A DNA stretch of 64,000 nt, taken from contig NW_006768773.1 of assembly GCF_000204055.1 (NCBI RefSeq), positions 81,600-145,599 of the forward strand, written 5' to 3'. The notes beneath the pieces are model-generated. The model was not told the DNA's origin and ran no database searches. It worked only from the letters and a program-made list of their open reading frames with translations. The DNA comes from Melampsora larici-populina 98AG31. Taxonomy: Eukaryota > Basidiomycota > Pucciniomycetes > Pucciniales > Melampsoraceae. Position numbers and translations under genes: made by a program. This document shows, one piece after another, positions 24,959 to 38,175 of this stretch (the first letter of the stretch is position 1; each line of letters begins with the position of its first letter).

Positions 24959-27931
24959 TTATGAACCTTGATATAGGTTTACAGATGATGAAGGACCACT
25001 TCCGACAATATTAGAATGATGACTACCAACTGGGACAGTCAGTGCACATAATAGAGCTGAAAAATCAGCTTGAGTTGTACTAGATAAGCTTCTTAATCCA
25101 TCTGCTAACAATCTCGTGAAACTTGGAGTTACTGCTACAGTTTTCTAATCAAACCAAAACCAAATTACATCGTTAGTCGTCAGCAAGTGGAATCATTTCT
25201 GATGAGGTGAAATGTGTTTAGCTTACCCACTATTCATAGAAGGAAATCGTTAAGGCATACCCAAAAAAATATTCGTTGACGTTCATAAATCTCTTTCTTT
25301 GGTAAAGAAAAAGGACCGGATGTACATTTGAAGAATAATCTACTTACGTTATTCCTTAAAAAGTCAAAAGTGATTGCTCTGGCTTGATCATATTTACCTA
25401 CAAAGGAGCTAGCTAATTCTATGCAGACATTATCAATGGTCAAGAACCTGTTGAACTGATTCAAAGCTTCCTGTCTCAGTTCAGGTAATTGTAACACTGT
25501 CATTGAATAAACAGAAGATCAGTTTATGAGAAACGTATTCAGAGAGAAAAAGGTAAAGATGGTTCAATAGCTCACTATCCGCTAGGACATACATCGATTT
25601 CGGTGAGGTAGGTTGTAGTTCATCCGTACTCAGGGCCAATGAGAATTTGACAGCTTGGTCACGAACGTATACATTCCTCCTGGGTACTAATCCGCGTCCT
25701 TTGGCTTCTGCTCTGTCCCGCAACACTTGCCAACTTGACCTCAAAGGGGCAAATGCAATAGAGCTAAACACGTAACAAAGCCCGCCACCGTTGCTCAATA
25801 TAGTAATCAATTAATATGATAGGAAAGAAAAGCTCACTTGGAGTAGATATATAGCAGCAAGGCACGATAAGTAGTATAAGAAGTAGTGGTGATCACGATT
25901 CGATGAATTCCCTTACGAGGTGAACCATCTGGATGATGAGAATTCGTATCAGCCAATTGTGAAATCCTTCGCTTCTTCGATGGTCGATGAACGTTTGCGT
26001 TCAATGTACGAGAAGGTGAAGCGTCCGATAGGTTTCCAACATCGGCGAGGGTGAGCTTATGATTTTTTTGTATGTTTGTGAGTTTGTTTTGGGTTTCAAG
26101 GACACGTACAGGAGAAAGTGAGTGAGTGGAACCAAAGCAAAGTTGAGGAAATTGAAGAGTCCGAGATAGCAGGATAAGGAACAGAGAGAGACAAATCGAG
26201 TACAGATGAGCTCAAGGTGAAAAGCCACATAAGGATGATTTGTTCAAGACGAGGGGAAGGTATCATTTGGATTTATGATATCATTTTAGGCTTTTGTACA
26301 TCACAACCCTCCGTTTCTGTTCGTGCGTGCGAAGGATTATAATTTCTAGAAAAAGATTCTACAAGAAGATGACCAGAAAGTAAAAGTTTGAGGAAAAGAG
26401 TGATGACTCACATGATCAGCAGCCTGTTGAACGCCTCTTACCGATTCTTCAAGTTCATCCAATTCAAAATCCGAATCGTCTTCATCGTATGCACAGTTTT
26501 CACTTTCGAGGATTCCACTTTCCCCCATGAGTGAATCTTCAGCCATGAGCGTCATATCCGGTAAATCCTCGAGTAGAGGGCTAGATGGTTCAGTCTTGAT
26601 AAAATCTGGATCGGTCTTGATACCCCCATTTGGCAGTGATGGAGACATCGACATCTCATCCATCTCGATTGAATCCGCTTGACTCAGGGCGTCTGCACTT
26701 TCTAGAAATCCTGACTCGAACACTAGAGAGCAAAAGAGATAGTTGAGATAGTGTTCTTGCTGTCTATGTACCATATAGAAGATCGTGATAAGGATCACTC
26801 AACTTGTATTGAAGTAAGGTACTGATCGAATGATATACTTTTGAGCATATATTGTTCGAATTCCACGTTTGCTCCCTTTCTGCTTCGGAAATACGAAACA
26901 AACATCCGAACAATCTGGATCATCAAATAGTCCCGAAAATCGTGCTGAACAACCTGCGAAGCGTGTGATATCGCCAAAGGGTGAAGGTTCTAAATTTCAA
27001 AAACGAGCATGATTAGATTTATGTTTCCACATGGAATGCCATTCATAATTGATGAGATGAAGACTGACCCGTTGTTCGCCTCCGTTCGGTGAGAGTAACT
27101 TGCACAAATAATGCTTGCTAATTTCCTCAAGAAGCAGGAGCATTGATAATCAATAGACCACTCTCAAACCTTGCAGCTTGAGTGGGTAAATTGCTAACCT
27201 CGAGAAGAAATCCTTGATCCTGAAAGAGCTTGTCTAGCTTTATGTATTTGGCTTGTCCTCTTCGACTTTCTAATCCAGAATTGAAAGTATATCCACCTGA
27301 GATGTTTTTGTCCTTGCCATAGGTACCAGGTTTACTGGGAGTCCCAAGCTAAGGCAAAAAGTCGAGATTAAAAAGATGAGTAAGGCTGTAAAAGTCAAGG
27401 ATGACTCACAGTCGCTGTACATGTCTCACAACGTCTGACCCATGTCTTGGATGTCCGTAGTTCAGTATCTTGAGCTGCACCTAGAAAGACGCCCAAATAA
27501 CCTTTTATTGAGTGAAATAAATCGGTATCAGATAAGGAGATTGGTTTAAAATCATGGAAAGTAAGGGCAATGAGGATAGATGCGAACCAGGTGTTTTGGC
27601 TATTGTACCAACTGAGATTTGCCACCGGTTATCACCAAAAGGTTTAGAGAGTAACTTGACTGGAGAAGTCTCGAGAAGTTCCTTTGTGCAATTTGGAAAT
27701 GTCCATTCGAATTTATACTTTTGGGTTTTCAGATGATAATCAGTTCTAAAGATAAGCTGTAGCAAGGACAAAAACAAGGTCGGAGAACAAACTAACATCG
27801 GCTTTCCAATACTCCACACCTGGTTCTTCGAACCAATCCGTCGTAGAAGACATCTGAATCGAATTCTTGAACTTATGACGAGTGTAGTGGGTAGGAATTG
27901 GATCGTTGGCTACGTTTATGTTCGAGTCCAA
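24959..27931 (-). CDS. MATH/BTB-domain-like protein
   Basis: A multi-exon minus-strand gene; the start is 27931 or, equally well, the internal Met at 27852. Exon 2 holds a MATH-like segment (YKFEWTFPNCTKELLETSPV then FGDNRWQISV). A BTB/POZ block follows around 26980-26700, with CSDVCFVFPKQKGS, IYAQKYIIRSVPYFNT and, after an intron, FESGFLES. An unusual acidic insert of about 90 residues (26690-26410) is rich in Ser, Asp and Glu. The C-terminus (25503-24959) has FLRNNKTVAVTPSFTRLLAD, like a BACK-type extension, and ends QGS before TAA at 24959. MATH-BTB proteins are substrate adaptors for Cullin-3 ubiquitin ligases; that role is inferred from the family. Exon borders between 25510 and 27750 are only approximate. 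Confidence 0.65.
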
Positions 27932-29656
27932 TCGAGGTTTTTGGGATGATTAAGTGTGTTGAATGGGGAGTTTCTTGAGGAGGTAAAGAGGAGTCTAACT
28001 TATGAACAATCTAACAAAGACTTGGTCAACAAATATGAATGAAGAGTGTACAATTCAATCAATCGCATTCAAAGGTAAAGTGATTTTGCACATGTAGCAT
28101 ATATATACATACACAACCAGTGACATGTCTAATCAAGGCTTTCCGTGATTTCAAATCCATTGATAATCCCTCAGAATCCCTCTGAGTCTCATTCTCACTC
28201 TTCTCATCGAGCTCTGAAACAAATCTTGAATGACTTCTCTTGATATCCCATCATCACTTACGTTGATCACACACATCTGCCCGGTTTGTTGGAAGTCCCT
28301 CTGACACGTACCTCACAGATTATGGGGTATCTATCGGGCGGCTCCGGATGATGTGGCCTTTGGGCGGAGGAGTTTGAATGCCTTTATTGCGTAAACTTGC
28401 AAAAAAAGTGGCAAAATGAGAGCTCCATAATATTTATCAAGGTAGATCCTAGCTATATCATGTCACAGGGTGAAAAAGTCTTTCTCTTGGAAAATTCTCT
28501 TCACCCAATCATCTTATCTGCAAAGATCCTTTGTGAGGTGATGATGCGCTCAAAACTTCCTCATCTGCTGATGATACAAGAACATCTAGCTAGATTCAGC
28601 ACTGGATCTTGAACTCCTCAAGTGGTTCCAGGAGGCAGATCTGTCAGGGAGATAGGAGAACCAAGCATCAACCATACTGGGTAGAAAAGAAAGCAATACT
28701 GTGATGAGAAGATATGGATGCAAGTCCAGCTTGAAGTCGCCTCACGTACACCTTGGCCTTCACCAGGAAATGAATATAAAAAACAAAAAACAAGACTTCA
28801 AGTCCTCCAGACATAAGTCTCGGAGGGCTACTGTGATTTCAATAGCTTATGAGGAAGGGACTTGGCTGGATTAGTACAAAGGTTCAATCATGATAAAAAG
28901 TTTTTAAGCTTATTAAATATCTCTCAAGCTGCATATACATACCTGAAAATAAATCCTACCTTTCAAGCTTATCAAAGCTTCAACCAAATGGTGCATCTTT
29001 TTTTAAAGAAAAAGTGCTGAGTTGCTGAATCACATATTAAACGATCTAAACAAGTTAATTGAGTAGGTACTAGGACACCTGGACCAAGCAGCCATCTAGT
29101 CAAAACCCAGAGTTTGTGTTGTCTTTTTATCCTTTAAACAGTTTTCGATTTTCTTTTTCTTTTTTTGTTTCATTTTGGCACAATAACCATCATCTTATTA
29201 ATTTTCTTACAACTCTTTTATTCAAGGAAAGATAAGAACTTTATTGACACTGTCAGGTGTGTGATTGGTTGGTGATTGTTGACCAATCTCGGCTATGTTC
29301 TTTTTTTTTGAATGACCAATGAAGAGGTTATTCAGTGACAATTCCTTTGGTGTAAACTCTTCCCCATCTAAGGTGGAAGGTAGAGCCTCTGTGTGCATGA
29401 AGCTTTGGGGTTTTTTACCAATCACAACCTTACTCTTATACAGCCGTTTCAAGAAAGGTTGACAACTTTTTTTGGAGAAAGTTGTCTCCGCAGCGGGTAA
29501 AACCAGAGACAAAACTTGATTTACAGGTTTATTCTTTTCTGTATTCTTCCAAATAGCCGAGAGACAAAATCGGGTGAGGGACAAAACAGGACAAAACCCG
29601 GGTTTTGCACATTGGCGAGATTTTCAAAAAAAAATCAATCTTTGTTGAAACAGCTG
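27932..29656. other. Intergenic, no recognised gene
   Basis: Contains the likely promoter of the MATH/BTB-like gene near 27932-28150. Other frames (28397-28612 plus, 29222-29584 minus) show no domain. A short hairpin-like stretch at 28795-28870 vaguely resembles the AAGTCCC termini. Confidence 0.35.
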
Positions 29657-32593
29657 TACTACCTTTGCTAAAAAGGTTGACCGGGTCGACCGCGAAGGAG
29701 AAGAGAAGAGCTGCCAAATTTGGCCGCAGCCTGCTGCGCAGCGCATCCAAATTCCAATTTCGCTCGATTCAAAAAATGATCAGGTTGTCAAAACACTCAA
29801 CGTGACCTGGTGGTTATGGTAGATACCGAGACTGGTCACGACCGATACTCAGTTGATTTAGATTATGACAAAGTCGCGCCAACAGCTGTCTTTTGCGACT
29901 TGTTTCGATTTGATCGATATCTTGCCAAATAAGAGAAACAAAAATTGCTGTGGACTAATAGTATAAAGTACCGGCTGCTACAAGCTGTCGAGATTGGGTA
30001 CAGCTGTTTGTGGGTTCAATCCCCATGGTGTTGCCCTTTTGCTGAAATTTTGAAGTAAAATTGAGAAGTACATCTCAGAGATGTGTCAGTGCCATCATTG
30101 TTACATGATGACCCTCTTTGAGCTTTTTGGGGGTAAGGAAAAAAAAAGTTTTTAAAAGACTTGTGCTTTTTTTGTATCATGAGGTAAAACCATCCAAGCT
30201 CAAAAAAAACATGAACGCGACTCGAACACACGCCGAGCTGTGCATCACATCTGGGCAGATGTCACACCTTACACCACGTGCATACAGCTGTCGCAGCATT
30301 TGTTACTACGCGCTGACGTATACAGTGTTCCTCGGTTTGCGACAGCTGTGGGAAGTTTTGCGACAGCTGTGAGTTTTTTGCGACAGCATTGCAATTTGTG
30401 CGATAGGGTGTCGCACGGGCTGTTGCATACACTCTCATCCCTTCTCTCTGCTCGCACGACTATCAATAAAGTCCATGGCCTTATTCATGAAGGTCACAAA
30501 GAGGAAGAATACCTTGGGTTTCTCAAAACACAAACCAATCGATACACGGAATTCCTTTCAACATTAAGAAACTGATTGATATTCTCAAGTTTTTCAAGCA
30601 CAAAATATCAACTGATACCCGGTTTCTTGTGATATTCATATACACTATTACCTTCTCCACTTCTTGAAGTGGTTTCATTTTTCAAGTGTCACATAACAAA
30701 CTCATACACAGTCAATTAATTGGATTTTATGATGTCAAGTAAAGTGAATCGCTGTTTGCTTTCCTCGCATTGTTCCTAAAATGTTGAGATTTTTGCTTTG
30801 GTCTTCATTTGTAGTAGTACTTGTTCTTATGTATGTCTAAAAAATAGAAATGAATCATGATCGATTAGATTTGTTTTCATTTGTCAATTTCTATCGTTAT
30901 CTTCAGAGTATTTCTCAATCAAAGTTGTCTTCTATGTGAAGATTGTAGTGTTTTAAAATTGATCATAACTTTATTGTGATAATGACTGGTATCACTTTTT
31001 GAATATTTCATTCGATTCGATGCAATCATCAGATGTCCATCGAGCGTATAAAATCGGTCTCATATCTGTATTGATCCTTTCATTTTGATGTTGTTTTTGA
31101 TACAAAAGAGAAGGACCTGTGGAAAGACTTTAATTTGGCCTCCATGTGTATCAACTCAAATATATTATCTTTACAACAAGATTTGGTCAAAAAAGTAGAC
31201 ATTGAATCAAAGGAGACTTTCAGAGGTATCACGGACAAAGGGCAAGAGGAGTCTTTGTCTTGACACTTGATCTTTTCTGGCAGAGATACCCCAATGTATC
31301 TAGGTAACACCGGACCTTTATGTTGATTTGTACTCCCTTCTTTAACTGATTCTTCAGAGGAGCGAGTTACAAATATGGACCATAACATTCCATCACTCAC
31401 TTTGTGTGCTATGTCCTTCACATACATCTTTGACCAAGTGTGTTGACCAGATCAACACTTCAGAGGCTAGCCCCATCGTGATCCGAACAGAACTTGCTTA
31501 AGACATCAACTTTGTCTCCATTGTTTAACGCAAAGGGACAAAAATTGTACAAAACTTGTAAAAGTAACAAATTCCACTGCCTCTGTGATCATGCAGGCAA
31601 AGTCTTAGAATGGAGACTCGGGGGCATTGCCATATTGGTCGCATGGGGTGTTGTCTGCTAGGGAATACATTGGGTTCTTGTTCTCGTATGTAGCTGTCTG
31701 CTCTTGTCTTTGACTTCATGTTCTCACAATCTCTGGGCCCTTCATCTTGTTTTGGTAGCTCTCCCTCTTCATTTTCTTGATCCACTTCTGGGATTCATGT
31801 TTATCTGTCTTTTGACTCTTTTAAATGGGTTTTGATGTTTTCATTTTGAGTGATAGCAAAATCAATCAGGGGAACATACATAAACTTTGCAACCCAGTAT
31901 TAGGATGCAAAAGAGGTTTAAGGTTGTTACTGCTAGCACATTTCATAGGATTATCCATTTCAATCATTTTTGTTGTTTCTGTTGCCTTGTATGTGAAGTC
32001 GTTTGACCACGTTAGAGTATCTTTCATTTGAGTTGTATCCTCCATTGTACCTAAGCTCATGACTCATATGGGGATATTGGCGCGAGATTGACCATTGAGC
32101 AGAAATGAGCGGAGAGAGGGGATGAGCGCCGAGTGCCAAAGACTTGTATGCAACAGCCCGTGCGACACCCTATCGCACAAATCGCGACGCTGTCGCAAAA
32201 AACTCACAGCTGTCGCAAAACTTCCCACAGCTGTTGCAAACCGAGGAACACTGTATACGTCAGCGCGTAGTAACAAATGCTGCGACAGCTGTATGCACGT
32301 GGTGTTACTGTTTGCACCAAGAAAGCTTGGATGATATAACGTCCAACACCATCTCATTCCGGTCGCAAGTCGGCTGTCTGCACAATCTCAACGTAATGAG
32401 CTTAATACTGATTGTAACTAATCTCAATAGTTGCCATGAGACAGTCACATCAATTTTTTTGACAACTCGATCATTTTTTGAATCGAGCGAAATTGGAATT
32501 TGGATGCGCTGCGCAGCAGGCTGCGGCCAAATTTGGCAGCTCTTCTCTTCTCCTTCGCGGTCGACCCGGTCAACCTTTTTAGCAAAGGTAGTA
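29657..32593. repeat. Two nested pairs of long inverted repeats
   Basis: The outer arms 29657-29794 and 32457-32593 are near-identical reverse complements (start TACTACCTTTGCTAAAAAGG). Inner arms 30271-30431 and 32145-32305 are also near-identical reverse complements and carry TTTGCGACAGCTGTG-like direct repeats. The spacers between outer and inner arms are unrelated. No target duplication or transposase was found, so it could be one old DNA transposon with interrupted long termini or two nested ones. The central 30470-32090 holds only short frames of unknown nature. Confidence 0.7.
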
Positions 32594-32736
32594 ACAACTA
32601 ACATCAGCGTAGTATCCTACCCACTTGTCTCCCAATCTAAGGAAGGTGGTGGGAGCTTTATACATGTAACAGGATCTGCTGGATTCAAATTATGACAGTG
32701 AAATCTGCTTAGCCATCCACTCACTCCCCAATCTAA

Positions 32737-33038
32737 CACCATGTAAATATCCTTGTAGCATGTCAATGTGCACACACACAAAAGACTTTTCTTAGACCCT
32801 GTAAAGAACCATCAAAGAGGTGCCACAACAGGTGCATCTTCCCCTTATCAACTGTGACCTAGAAAGTCAGTGGACCCCAGCTGATGACAGAGGATTCTAC
32901 AAATACTATGAATAAACCACTATTCACAAAGAGCGCTCAACAACAATCTCAGTCTAAATCCAACCAAAAGACTTTGAGATTTGTTTCAAAACTCTCTGTG
33001 TGTGCACATTGACGTGCTACACGAATATTGACACGGTG
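32737..33038. mobile_element. CACTA-like MITE (CACCRTG family, copy 2)
   Basis: A 302-bp element with ends CACCATGTAAATATCCTTG and a mirrored GACACGGTG. Its length and subterminal GCACACAC/GTGTGTGC blocks match the copy at 15700-16000. The flanking triplets are TAA and TAC, so the duplication is imperfect, consistent with an older insertion. Confidence 0.75.
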
Positions 33039-33238
33039 TACGGAAGGAGGTGGTGTTTTGTAGAGTATGTTGTTGAATGATTGATAGTAATTTAGTTTAA
33101 ACTTGAGTTTGTTTGAAAAGGAATTCCAAATGTAGGAGTTTGTTTTGATCCCTTTGTCTTTGATTCTTGTTCTCATTGGTTTTCTGGCCTTTGAGTAGCT
33201 TCTGCAATAAAGTAAAAAGTGGTGAGTGTTTTTTTAAG

Positions 33239-34211
33239 TCAGTCCGCATGTATCACAGCAAGAGGAACTTGTTGGTTTTTTTTGAGTAGGTGAGTTTTAA
33301 GTGGGCTGTTTTGGGCTCTGAGCTGGAAAATAGCAGCCACATGCCCTTTCTCAAAGCTTTCTAGTGAGTTAGCTATGATCAGTTTGTTCTTTGTCTTGAA
33401 TGGTTGTTTAGAAATTACCAGGTTCAAATGACAGAACTATAATGTTAAAATTATCTTTCTCATGTTTTCAAAACTTGCTAAGCAGGTAGGAAGAGTTATA
33501 GCTTAATCAGGTTTAGAAGATGCTTTGCTGGCTACAATCTAGAGTGTCAGCTTTCTTGACTAAGTCAATTCCCATGTGGCCTGGAGTCCAGGACAGTAAA
33601 ATTGGTGTCTGGTGGAAGTTGGTTGATCTGGTATCAAATCTTGATAATTTTTTTCTATTTCAGTCTGTGTCGGGTTTTTAGAACCAGTGTCCCTTTTTAG
33701 TCTTTTTGTGTACCTTTTTCTCTCATGCAGGCTAATAAGACTAATTGCCTTCTTGGCAGTCAAGCGTAAAAACCTAGCTGCTGATCAGCCCAGAAGCCCA
33801 GAACCATTCCATTATGTTGGAATTGTTTGAAATCCTGTTGAAGTCTTGTTGAAGTTGTGATAGTCTCTGGCCTACCAGTGACTAGTAGCTGGGGGCTTTG
33901 AGTAGGGCTGTGACCCAGTCGTGAGTGTGACAGGGCCACCCCAAGACTTTTCCTGGCCTCAGGTAGACCAAAGTACCTCTCAGAAACTATTAGGGCTGGC
34001 CAGGACATGTCAGGGTGGAAAAATGCAGGGCATTATTGCAGTTTAATAAGGGTTTGAGTCCTTCAAAATAACATCTACCAACATCATTGTGAGATATTTT
34101 TGGCAGAAGAAGGGACAGTATCCTGGCCGGGTCAGCCTTCCAACCCACCTGAAAGGCCATTTTTAACTGACATAAAGTTAGTTTTAAATGCCCTGGGGCC
34201 CATACTGTCAC
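33239..34211 (-). pseudogene. LINE (Tad-like) RNase H and C-terminal remnant
   Basis: On the minus strand, near 33560-33600, one frame reads SWTPGHMGI followed by KKAD, the C-terminal signature of the RNase H domain of fungal LINEs (W-x-PGH-x-GI...AD). About 150-200 bases further on, FEKGHVAAIFQLRAQNSPLK fits the 'QLRTGH..LN..L' motif that follows it. The frames shift several times and contain stops. The reverse transcriptase and endonuclease would lie upstream, but only noise is seen beyond 34211. The clade assignment is inference. Confidence 0.55.
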
Positions 34212-34314
34212 CTCTGTGGATGTCTTCAGGCAAAGTCAGGTGGCCAGGGTTGGGTGTGGGTCACGGCCCAACCTTCTAGTGGAGGTTATTATAGCCACCC
34301 TGACACATAGCATT

Positions 34315-34477
34315 AGCCGGTCTCAAGCCAAACCCGGTTGGCGAAAAACCTGGTACACCTGGTTGTCTTTTTGGCTGGGAGGTGTCAAAAATGTCAACTC
34401 AATACACAAAGTTACCACCAAAAAAGCAACTGGGTGTACTGGGTTTTTTGGCAATTGGGGTTGCTTTGAGACCGGCT
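34315..34477. mobile_element. Short TIR MITE, 163 bp
   Basis: Starts AGCCGGTCTCAAGCCAAAC and ends with its near reverse complement; the repeats cover about 50 bases on each side. ATT is duplicated (34312-34314 and 34478-34480). A 3-bp A/T target suggests a PIF/Harbinger-type origin, but no related autonomous element is in the window. Confidence 0.7.
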
Positions 34478-34828
34478 ATTGACTGCAAAATTGACCTGGG
34501 CCTACATGGGCACCTTGAATACATAATCATCCAAATATCCTAGCAACCTAAGCATGGCTTTTTTTCACACTGACATAAAATATTTCATTAATCTAGGGGA
34601 TAGAAGTCATAAAAAAATTGATCACATCTGATTAGCTTCAAGAATACATTTTTAAACAAACAGGTAGATGAGAAGAAAAGATTGTCCAAAACAAGATGGA
34701 AATAAGGTTGTATAAGATGTCAACATGTGCTATCTGAAAAAAAACAAAATGGTCCTATAAAACCCAAATTATCTTGTATAATCAATCCAAAGAATAAACG
34801 AAATGTGAAGAAATGAGATATGAAAGTT

Positions 34829-36039
34829 TCATTTTGTAGATAAAAGATTAGATCTACGAAATTGTAAAGTAGAATTGATCTTGTTGATTTGATCCATGAG
34901 CCAAAACTTCTCCCAAATTTGATCTAAACTAGATTTATTGGATCCGTATACATAATTGATCAAGACTTGATGAAAGCTTCGACTGCGAAATGGATTCAAA
35001 TCGGCGGTTGAGAATAATCTATTAGTTTGGTGATAAAACCCGATCCAAATCATACTAATTGAAGCTCCATAAAGCAAACCACAACAAATCTGTAGAGTAG
35101 TATGATGGGCTACCAGATTTGAATATGATATTTCGCAAAAAATATGTCAATCAAGGGGTCAATAAAAAGTCATAACATGATGGATGAGATTTCAATACAA
35201 TTCAAAAGATGACTTACATAAATAGTATCTAGACCAACAAACTGAACTTGCCACAAGACAAACGACAATGACGACAGTAGAAGTCAAAATTGATACCGCT
35301 TCATCGCTGAGTGAAAATCCGCCAAGATGTGTTGAATTACAATGAAACGCTATACCATTAGCTAATTGGCCTGAGGCTCCACTGAAGAGAGTGTAAAGAG
35401 CAATATAGGTGACTGTAGACGAATGAGCGGATGGCATCCCATAACCTAAATATTCAGGAACATAAACAGATCATTAGAAAAACCGTCAGTTATCTCGGTC
35501 TTCTTGGAGTGTTTGGTGAGGGAAATACTGGAGTGATTGAAGTAGAATTCGGAAGAAACTTTAAATTCATGCAGAAACTTAACTACTTTTATTCGATCCG
35601 ATTGGACGACTTTGACGTAACAAAGTTTGTAACGCTTTTGCTCCAAATCCACAGACATACATCCCAATTGTAAAGTACAAAATCGACATTGACCTAGTCA
35701 GAATGAGTAAAGATGTAGTAATGAAAATCGCGATAGTTAAGATCTACCAGAGAAACAATCGCAATTTGGTTCGATCAGGATTGCAAACATAAAAAAATGG
35801 TAAGAAGTTTGGTCAAAATTGTTGTAGTTCAATGAGAAAGAAGGTTCAGAAATCGCAAATTGATTAGCACAGATTGATGGATGGGTCAATTCACTTACAT
35901 TTTCTAAACAACATATGGGTATCTCCTTGATTGAATTAAATTGCAAAGTTTCGGACTTCATTTGGAATTGTTTCAATGAAGTTGATTGAGTAGAGATAAA
36001 AAAATGATTAAATATTTGTTTAAAGCGAGCGGAAGACAT
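34829..36039 (-). CDS. Dolichyldiphosphatase (PAP2 family)
   Basis: Exons 36039-35899, 35743-35587, 35445-35218 and 35109-34829 join in frame to about 268 residues; human DOLPP1 has 238. All three phosphatase motifs are visible: KALQTLLRQSRP (K-x6-RP type), YGMPSAHSS with the catalytic-site Ser/His, and SRYYLSHHTTLQ, where the nucleophile histidine is followed by Gln in place of Asp as in DOLPP1 and yeast Cax4. Four hydrophobic membrane segments surround them. The enzyme works in the ER membrane, removing phosphate from dolichyl diphosphate so the carrier can be reused in N-glycosylation. Motifs 1 and 2 are split by an intron joining as S-Y-G-M-P. The N-terminus is uncertain: Met at 36039 or 35964, and the region 35744-35898 could be coding rather than an intron. 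Confidence 0.85.
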
Positions 36040-37083
36040 TAAGTTTGAAATTCGAATTAAGATGTATGATTAATTTTGAAGACTATGAGTGCAGCACAAA
36101 TTAATCAAATTCTGCTCCACAGACTGGTGTCCGAGGGTGGGGGTTTTATGAAGCAAGTGTTGACCTGTGTTGACAAGCAAAATGAATTCTTTCAGTAAGT
36201 ATCTTAATGAAATTCTTGGGATTGTTGTTTGTTATGACTAGATAGAGTGTGAGGTTGTTATCTCCTGTAGGGCAATTCGAAAGATTTTATATATAAAATC
36301 GAACATATAAAAGACTACCAAGGTGCCGAGGGGAGAGAGTGATAGGAGTGCAGGAATACCAGGTTATAAAGAAAACTCACGAACGCATAGTGATTCCATC
36401 ACACTCTCCGTCCTACAATCAACTAGAAACAGATTGAATAACAAAAAAGGGGGGCGGGGAATTAGAATTTCCCACATATAATCAGTATAAAGCACAATTC
36501 TATCACGAGTTGAAGTCTTTCATTCAGTTTGATGAGAGCTGTGAATCCGATCAAGATGAGAGTTTCATGAAAAAGTTGAAAATTGTGGTACATATCTCAA
36601 TCAAGAGAAAAAGTAACAAATTAACTTTCATGTTCTTCTGATTCGGGTTGATTCCAAATCGTATATCAAACCCATTTGTCTTGCCTCCTTTCTGAAAGAA
36701 ATCAAGAAATTAAGAAAAACCCCATTCCCTCGAAATTCATTTAAATAGAAGAGATGTGATTGGGTTTATGTTTGATTGATTGATTTCCTGAGTAATTCAA
36801 CACAACTTTAACCACATTTATTTTCATATATATATGTACAAATTCTCAAGTTGAATGTTATAAGCAATGAAAAAAGCCTCCATTGATTCTGTACATTTGA
36901 TTTCTATATTTCGTTTTTTGGGAGCATTCGCAATCACAGTTGAGTTCAGAATATTTAATGATTTAACGGAGAAGTGAGTAACCATGTAAGTAGCACGGTG
37001 GCTGTGATTTAGAGAAAGGAATGGCGGTCGGAGTTTGAGCGCATAAACCTAAATGAAGAAAATCAAGTTGATCCAATGAGGCA
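36040..37083. other. Intergenic, no recognised gene
   Basis: AT-rich sequence upstream of the dolichyldiphosphatase gene, probably holding its promoter. No open frame of note. Confidence 0.4.
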
Positions 37084-37087
37084 AACG

Positions 37088-37134
37088 TAACTAAGTCCCA
37101 CTCGCTTCAGCCGGGGCTTTGGCGAGGAGGGACT
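37088..37134. repeat. Orphan AAGTCCC-type hairpin terminus (left-oriented)
   Basis: AACTAAGTCCCACTCGC pairs with GGCGAGGAGGGACTTA some 25 bases on. The leading AACTAAG places the outside to the left, so this is a left end of the same hairpin family as 38176-40380, without a partner next to it. Confidence 0.55.
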
Positions 37135-38175
37135 TATGTATAGTGAAGTTCGCAATTGAGATCGAAAATCGACTTTCAGTGGAGAAAGGGTTTTTTGAAG
37201 AATAAATTCAATTTTAAAATATCAATGGTCGAACGTATGAAAGCGATTTCATCTTAGGAGATTCTTTACAATAAGTAGTGATAAACCAAATGTAGACCTT
37301 GGTATCTTCAAATTCATCTCTAGGAGGAGGGAGAGAGAAGAGGGAGCTTTATTTCACAATTTATCATCGACCCCCTTTCTCATCCTTCTACTTGAGATTT
37401 ACAACCCGTCCAAGATTCGAGTGGGAGAAGGATTTTACCTTCTTTCGGCCCGGGAGCGTGGCAAATTTCGGGGTATCAGCGAAAATCACTCTGAAGATGT
37501 GGGCGTGGTCTAACTTTCGACAGCTGTTATTCTTAGTTTGAATGACAGCTGCCGAGGCATCGAGGGACTTTGTGGGGCACGGTGCGAAAAACAAAGTTCC
37601 GGATTGGCGTGCGCGTTGTCCGAAGCTCAACCAAGTGAGCGTGTTCCGAACTGTTCCGAACCCAGGGAGCAATTTCTCAATTTCCACAAACAAGCTACAA
37701 TCGGCCTAACACAAGCCTCGTCAACCGCGGTTCCGGAGGAGGGCGGGAGGAGGAAGGGGCACAAGTCAGGATATCTACAATGTAATCATTGCTTTTGTTT
37801 GAAAGTACTTGTTCTGTTTCATTTGCCGGAGACTGAGCGACAACCCGATTCTTGGGGGTTGGAACTGGCCTTGACAGACGGGAATGTTAGTAGGCGGATG
37901 TAAGGTTTATGTAGTTGTTGGTACGAAATGATGAAGAAGAGATTTTAAAAAGACGCACCGAAAGGATTCCAATCTGACATGATGTGTACCACAGCACTAG
38001 GGAAGACTTTCGTCCTCTAGCAAATTATCACATTGGTTTGTTTCATCCATTTTGTGATCAACGAAATTATTATCCTATACAAATTCTCTTAGTACATAAA
38101 ATTAGTGATAAAGAGTTTTGTTATCCACTTGGGTGACAAGGGTATAATTTGATTTCTAAAATTCCTCATATCTTT
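37135..38175. other. Intergenic, no recognised gene
   Basis: The plus frames 37299-37541 and 37538-37903 start with ATG or near-ATG, but no domain is visible. The 37540-37760 part is GC-richer than its surroundings. Confidence 0.35.
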
